From positions 118,343,509 through 118,407,508 of the forward strand of contig CP136068.1 of the NCBI GenBank assembly GCA_032622095.1: DNA of 64,000 bases. Reading direction: 5' to 3'. The notes beneath the pieces are model-generated. The model was not told the DNA's origin, made no database searches, and worked only from the letters and a program-made list of their open reading frames with translations. Shown piece by piece: positions 58,641-64,000 of the stretch. Position 1 is the first letter of the stretch. Each line of letters opens with the position of its first letter. This DNA is from Siphonodentalium dalli. Lineage: Eukaryota > Mollusca > Scaphopoda > Gadilida > Siphonodentaliidae. Both the position numbers and the translations under genes were made by a program.

Positions 58641-59427
58641 GAAAGAGTTGTCAGCTACAAAGAGGCGATCTAATTAATAAATATGATATTACTTGGTAGA
58701 TTTGACATTAATTTATTTATTTATTTGTGACAGTGACCCCCGCACATGTTTTATTGGTGACACAGTGACCCTGCACATGTTTGACATTCAGTCTCAGGCT
58801 GATATCGGACCTGATATCAAACCAACCAAGTAATATCCTCTAAATTTCAAGCCTAAAATTAAATAATCCTAGTTAACTGCATACCATGTTGTTCTGATAG
58901 AAACTATTGCCTCAAATAAAAAAAATGGGTCCCTATTTCAGAAAATTAATTGCTTATTTTCTATTGATTAAAAATCTTTTCTGTATTAACCTTTCCATGA
59001 CTGGAGCTTCCTCAAATTTGTGAAAACCCTGTGCCAATGCACTCTTATAAATGTGAGGATCCCTTATAAAAGAGAATGCTTTGGCCAAACAATATTTACC
59101 TTGATCTTGCAAGACAATGCATTCTCTTATATATGCGAGGTGCCCTATGGGAGACTAGCATATATAAGAGAATGCTTTGGAACAGGGTCTTTAATGCTGC
59201 ACCAGTACGGCTCCCGTCATGAAAGGATTAAAGATTTGCACTCTAATCCTCATCAATTAGTTTTGACTTTTACAATGTAGTACTGGTACTTGATTTACTG
59301 AGAGTAATGTAGAATGAAATAGAATATTCTTATGCAGATTTTGAGGTAAATAGTCCAGGTGTCATTTATAAATTTGGTAGACAAATAAAAATATTAGGAT
59401 CAGGGTCAAGCCTGGATATAGTGTGTC

Positions 59428-59824
59428 TGGCATTTGCAGAATCATGTCCCCATGGGGTGAATTTATTGACACTGTCAGACACAGCAGGCTAGCATCACCA
59501 AATTCACCATTTGGGAACCTCATTCTGCTTAGGCCTCAACTGCTATGGGAGACCTAGGATCAGATTGAAATTCCCCAGTTGAAGTTGATAATGTTCACTC
59601 ATTAGTCACCTCGATTATGCAAATTATTTTCTGCAAATTAGGGGGAAAATAGCAACTGAACAGAAAAGTAACTAAAATCAATGTTAATTTGAGGCTATAG
59701 ATACTGGTACATGCACTTCCAGAAGATGAAGCCTAAACATAATGAGGTTCCCAGAGGGTTAATTTGGTTATGCAGGGTAGCATCACTAAATTCACCCTCT
59801 GGGGACCTCATTCTGCAAATGTCT
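59428..59824. repeat. Palindrome spacer with its own scrambled repeats
   Basis: It contains several diverged copies, in both orientations, of GGGTGAATTTAGTGATGCT and TGCAGAATGAGGTCCCC (near 59438-59475, 59493-59532, 59738-59820). Most of it (about 59407-59682) occurs again inverted outside the right arm at 63481-63757. Confidence 0.8.
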
Positions 59825-62800
59825 GACACACTATATCCAGGCTTGACCCTGATCCTAATATTTTTATTTGTCTACCAAATTTATAAATGACACCTGGACT
59901 ATTTACCTCAAAATCTGCATAAGAATATTCTATTTCATTCTACATTACTCTCAGTAAATCAAGTACCAGTACTACATTGTAAAAGTCAAAACTAATTGAT
60001 GAGGATTAGAGTGCAAATCTTTAATCCTTTCATGACGGGAGCCGTACTGGTGCAGCATTAAAGACCCTGTTCCAAAGCATTCTCTTATATATGCTAGTCT
60101 CCCATAGGGCACCTCGCATATATAAGAGAATGCATTGTCTTGCAAGATCAAGGTAAATATTGTTTGGCCAAAGCATTCTCTTTTATAAGGGATCCTCACA
60201 TTTATAAGAGTGCATTGGCACAGGGTTTTCACAAATTTGAGGAAGCTCCAGTCATGGAAAGGTTAATACAGAAAAGATTTTTAATCAATAGAAAATAAGC
60301 AATTAATTTTCTGAAATAGGGACCCATTTTTTTTATTTGAGGCAATAGTTTCTATCAGAACAACATGGTATGCAGTTAACTAGGATTATTTAATTTTAGG
60401 CTTGAAATTTAGAGGATATTACTTGGTTGGTTTGATATCAGGTCCGATATCAGCCTGAGACTGAATGTCAAACGTGTGCAGGGTCACTGTGTCACCAATA
60501 AAACATGTGCGGGGGTCACTGTCACAAATAAATAAATAAATTAATGTCAAATCTACCAAGTAATATCATATTTATTAATTAGATCGCCTCTTTGTAGCTG
60601 ACAACTCTTTCAAATGAGTGACATCACGCAAACAAAATATATCTGCCTCATATAGATGATTTTGGTACTAAAATGACCACAATAATATAGCCGAAACATC
60701 GAAATAAAAAAATCAGACATGAGGCAGCAAACTTCTTCAATGTTGATGTAACCGTGCACGAGGGGGGGGGGGGGGGTGTGATTACTAGTACCTCACGAAA
60801 CTTATTTGGAACAAATAAAACTATCGTCATCAACTTATATTGACAAATATGTGTGAAGAAGATACCTGTTTTATCAGTAATGTAAATAAACCCCTTAAAT
60901 GTATGTTGTACAGACTGACCAACTTGTCAGAGCATGGGACGGTATAGCCAAGTTTGGCAATTTATGGTAAAAGGTGCACCCAGGCAAATCACATTGACCC
61001 CTTGTGTTAATTTTGGTATCAACATGAGCGTAAATATATCCCCGACGAATTTAGTTAATAAAATGCGACATGAGGCAGCAAACTTCGACACAAAATTGAT
61101 GTAACCGGTTACCGGGGGTGTTTGTTGACATCAGAGTTTCCAAATATCCAAGCTACAAAAACATGATTTCGCACTATTTAACTTATTGCCGTTGATCGGG
61201 GTTAGTCGTTTCCTGTGAAAAACACTCTATTCAATTTGATTGAGTAGTTGTCAAAGTTATATACTTGCGTCTTGTATTATTAAAGTAAGAAAAACGTACC
61301 GATGTTGAAATGTGCTTTTCTATTTTCTAAACAATGTCTCACAAACCGGAAACACAATTCAAAATTCCACTTTCTGTTTAGCCCATCCCTGTCCCTACGG
61401 GCGAGTAGCTGGAGTTGGGACAGGGTACCAGTCTAATCAGCCCTATGTACAGGTCAAGTTCGAATATGGGTATGTCCGCCCATTTTTGCGAGAGTTGTGG
61501 CCCTTTTTCGACTTGTTTTACTCAGAAAATTTCTCACTTTTTCGATTTCCGGATGATATCTCAAGTTTGGATCCTTTAATTGCAAATACCGTTTTTATGT
61601 GGATCAGTCATATCAAGATACAGGTCAAGTTCGATGATTTTTCTCAGAGTTATGGGATTTTCGACTTAAAAAATTCAATTTTTCTTGTAATTTTCTTCAT
61701 TTTGTGCCAATTTGAGGTTATATGTTTTCTTTACGAGTTTTTAAAAGATTTGGTTATTTGTACGCATGTCAGTAATGAGACAATGCACAAGTGTCTTATC
61801 CATATAGTATACTTCTACAAACTGAAGCCTCCGCTCCAAATGAAGCCACCGGTTCGGGGGACACTGTGGCCGATCGGCCTTTTATTTTATCTATTAGTTA
61901 CATCTGAATTGTTGACAAACGAAGCTGTATTTTATAAATGGCATGCATAATAATTAATGATGCATACCATGTTGCGATTGATTCCCGAATTCTCTCATTT
62001 TTTACAAAAAAACTATTTTTACCCCAAAACGAACCCTAGAGCACTGACACGCTCCAAATTTATCTCACAAAATGTGAACATGTCCACCCTCTATTGTTTA
62101 GTTGCGTTCCCATCCAATAATAAACGTAATGTTATTTAGCTGGATTCCATTTTTCACTGGTTTGATTCACGAAAAAGTCTATTTTATCCCAAAATCAGAC
62201 ATCGCTCAACATTTTACAAGAAGGCAAAACCGGCATGCTATCTGCTGTAGCAATATGAAACTTTTGATGCATAACTAATCTTGTTACTCTTTCACCTGAT
62301 TCAATTCGAATAAGTGCCGATTCCGGTCCCCGCTAATAAATGTGTTTGGCCTATATAGAAATATAAGGGGATGCAACTCAGACAACATACTTCCAGTTTT
62401 CACTGATTTTATTAATTCAAATCAGATTTCCCTGGTAACCATGGAACCTGCCTTATTCCAAAAAAACGCCTTGTCAATGTATTACCTACATCTAGCACTT
62501 AAATTTTTAACATTGAAACTGGGATTTTTTTTTATAAAATGGAATGAATTATTTAATGATGCATATCTTGTTCTGGTGGATTCCAGAATTATCTAATTTT
62601 TTTCCACAAAAAAACGATTTTTACCACAAAAACGAACCCTATAGAACATTGACATACTCCAAAATTCTTCTACAAAATGAGAACATCTCCAAACTATATT
62701 GTGTGGTGGTGTTTGCATCCAAAATATATGTGAATGTTATTTAGGCAGCTGGATTCCATTTTTCACTGGTTTGATTCACGAAAAAGCCTATTTTACCCCA

Positions 62801-63480
62801 AATTAAGAAATCCTACAACACTACACGAAAAGGAAACACCGGCATGTTATCCGATGTATCAATACGGACATTTTTACATATAATTCAGTTTGTTACTCTT
62901 CCATTTGGTTGAACTCGAAAAATAACGCCCAATTCTGGTCCAGCTGCTCCACTATACATTAGGGACTGAAACTGTCTTCAGATCATGTCTTTTACGAGAA
63001 CTCTGATGCGCGAATGTGTTGTGCGTGAATTCAAAACTGAGCGAAAAATAGTTATACGTGAATTTAAATACCAGTAAGATATATATTTCTTACATAATTA
63101 TATGTATTATATTTCAAGAAAGGACTATATATGCGCAACGTGGCGTATCAACAAAACTATCACCTCGAAATTGGGTCATGATTTTAATTTACTCTAGCAT
63201 AGGAAGGTTTAAACGAATACATATGTGTGTATATATACAGTGTCACAAAGTAGTACCGTAGCTACATATACAATGCAGCATGATTAATTTACATTTGATT
63301 TTCACAGGTCCGATTTCTGAACATGGATGAATATTGAATCGTGACTTATATTTAGTTTAGTGCCAACAAATCACCCCAATGTTCCATATAGATGTAACTG
63401 AACGATGCTCACATTTAGCAAACGTCAAACACACGTGAGAGAGAATGATGGATTGATGGAAAGATACAGATAGATTTGAG

Positions 63481-63757
63481 ATTGATTTTAGTTACTTTTC
63501 TGTTCAGTTGCTATTTTCCCCCTAATTTGCAGAAAATAATTTGCATAATCGAGGTGACTAATGAGTGAACATTATCAACTTCAACTGGGGAATTTCAATC
63601 TGATCCTAGGTCTCCCATAGCAGTTGAGGCCTAAGTAGAATGAGGTTCCCAAATGGTGAATTTGGTGATGCTAGCCTGCTGTGTCTGACAGTGTCAATAA
63701 ATTCACCCTATGGGGACATGATTCTGCAAATGCCAGACACACTAAATCCGGGCTTGG
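63481..63757 (-). repeat. Inverted copy of the palindrome spacer
   Basis: The reverse complement of about 59407-59682 with few changes: ATTGATTTTAGTTACTTTTC at its start, TAGGTCTCCCATAGCAGTTG in the middle and TTTGCAGAATCATGTCCCC inverted near its end. It follows the outer edge of the right arm within seven bases. Confidence 0.88.
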
Positions 63758-63822
63758 TCTGGGTATTTATTAAGGTAGGTATGGGGGACCTCAAACAGTA
63801 CAGTAATGCTCTAAGTAATCGA

Positions 63823-63994
63823 CTTCATAACCACAGCAGAATTATGGGTATAAACTTTTCAGGATTTAGTTGGAAATATGGCTTGTTGCCATTCATCGGA
63901 AAGTTCTCCCTGTGAGCTTTCCGATGAATGGCAACAAGCCATATTTCCGACTAAATCCTGAAAAGTTACCCATAATTCTGCTGTGGTTAAGAAG
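63823..63994. repeat. Hairpin with about 80-base arms and 13-base loop
   Basis: The left arm (63823-63903) and right arm (63917-63994) are inverted copies, sharing AACCACAGCAGAATTATGGG, TTTTCAGGATTTAGT and GGCTTGTTGCCATTCATCGG, with a 3-base indel and two or three changes. The loop is TTCTCCCTGTGAG. It ends six bases before the window end, so it may be part of a longer inverted structure. Confidence 0.9.
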
Positions 63995-64000
63995 TGGATT

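Larger units (their letters stand above)
55786..63474. repeat. Giant palindrome, arms about 3.64 kb, spacer about 0.4 kb
   Basis: The left arm (55786-59427) and right arm (59825-63474) are reverse complements. The coordinate sum is 119260 at the outer edge and 119252-119255 elsewhere, so very few indels separate them. Differences seen include a 7-base insertion (GAACATG, right arm near 63320), C-run length (58481 against 60763), one base in GGACAGGG near 57835/61425, and isolated substitutions near 56075 and 55998. Identity is about 99% by eye. Open frames (the longest 178 and 212 codons) occur in both arms only because the arms match; none has a domain. The arms hold internal diverged direct repeats. 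Confidence 0.95.

Noticed and set aside
57304-61950. 178- and 212-codon frames mirrored in the two palindrome arms
   Set aside because: Conservation between arms is due to near-identity of the arms, not selection. Sequence lacks a domain and is Phe/Tyr/Leu-rich as expected of AT-rich DNA.
1-64000. tRNA or rRNA genes
   Set aside because: Strings resembling GTTCGAATC occur (for example inside the LINE near 14869), but no cloverleaf or rRNA block could be assembled by eye.

Overview
This window looks like nuclear DNA of an invertebrate animal, most likely a marine lophotrochozoan-type genome, although the sequence alone does not fix the taxon. It is visibly AT-rich, has GT/AG introns, lacks operons and long open frames, and is crowded with decayed non-LTR retrotransposons, DNA-transposon remnants, foldback elements, minisatellites and short dispersed repeats. 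I found no rRNA, tRNA, CRISPR array or prokaryotic gene organisation. Host coding content is sparse: one candidate two-exon small gene (2310-2369 joined to 7518-7733), one C2H2 zinc-finger exon (23.88-24.39 kb), a minus-strand cluster of unfamiliar broken reading frames (24.37-26.66 kb), and a pair of decayed small ORFs sharing a leader (52.26-53.30 and 54.10-54.33 kb).

Layout. 1-8.5 kb: mostly unique AT-rich DNA holding the candidate gene, whose 5.1 kb intron carries a TTAA-flanked foldback MITE at 5656-6124. 8.5-13 kb: short diverged tandem and dispersed repeats, including an exact 154-bp tandem duplication. 13-14.9 kb: a frameshifted L1/Tx1-like LINE reverse transcriptase on the plus strand. 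15-22.5 kb: minisatellites (17.5, 18.1 and 20.4-21.9 kb) and a (CAT)n tract. 22.7-27.8 kb: the zinc-finger exon and the minus-strand ORF cluster, with related short sequences in opposite orientation on either side. 28-33 kb: a dispersed repeat rich in ATGGC motifs and a 330-bp tandem duplication. 33.35-38.2 kb: two minus-strand LINE copies of a second lineage (CR1/Jockey-like), one ending directly on a trinucleotide microsatellite. 39.6-44.7 kb: a minisatellite array that inverts orientation at 41.4 kb and is split by a 1.6 kb hAT element with matching 8-bp flanks; an inverted solo end of the same hAT lies at 39.65-39.98 kb. 45-47.7 kb: an inverted copy of the 29 kb repeat, then a foldback element built of the self-palindromic 12-mer AGCTAATTAGCT. 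48-55.8 kb: tandem duplications, a 375-bp foldback MITE with 10-bp flanking repeats inside a decayed ORF, and CT-rich tracts. 55.8-64 kb: a very large near-identical palindrome (arms about 3.64 kb, spacer about 0.4 kb), a displaced inverted copy of its spacer, and a further hairpin that runs to the window end.

The dominant theme is inverted structure at every scale: an 18-bp palindrome, MITE foldbacks, minisatellites that switch strand, and a 7.7 kb palindrome. The most unusual parts are the palindrome with its reordered spacer copy, the AGCTAATTAGCT foldback, and the unassigned minus-strand ORF cluster. Long palindromes can also come from assembly or library chimeras, so this locus needs read-level confirmation before biology is built on it.
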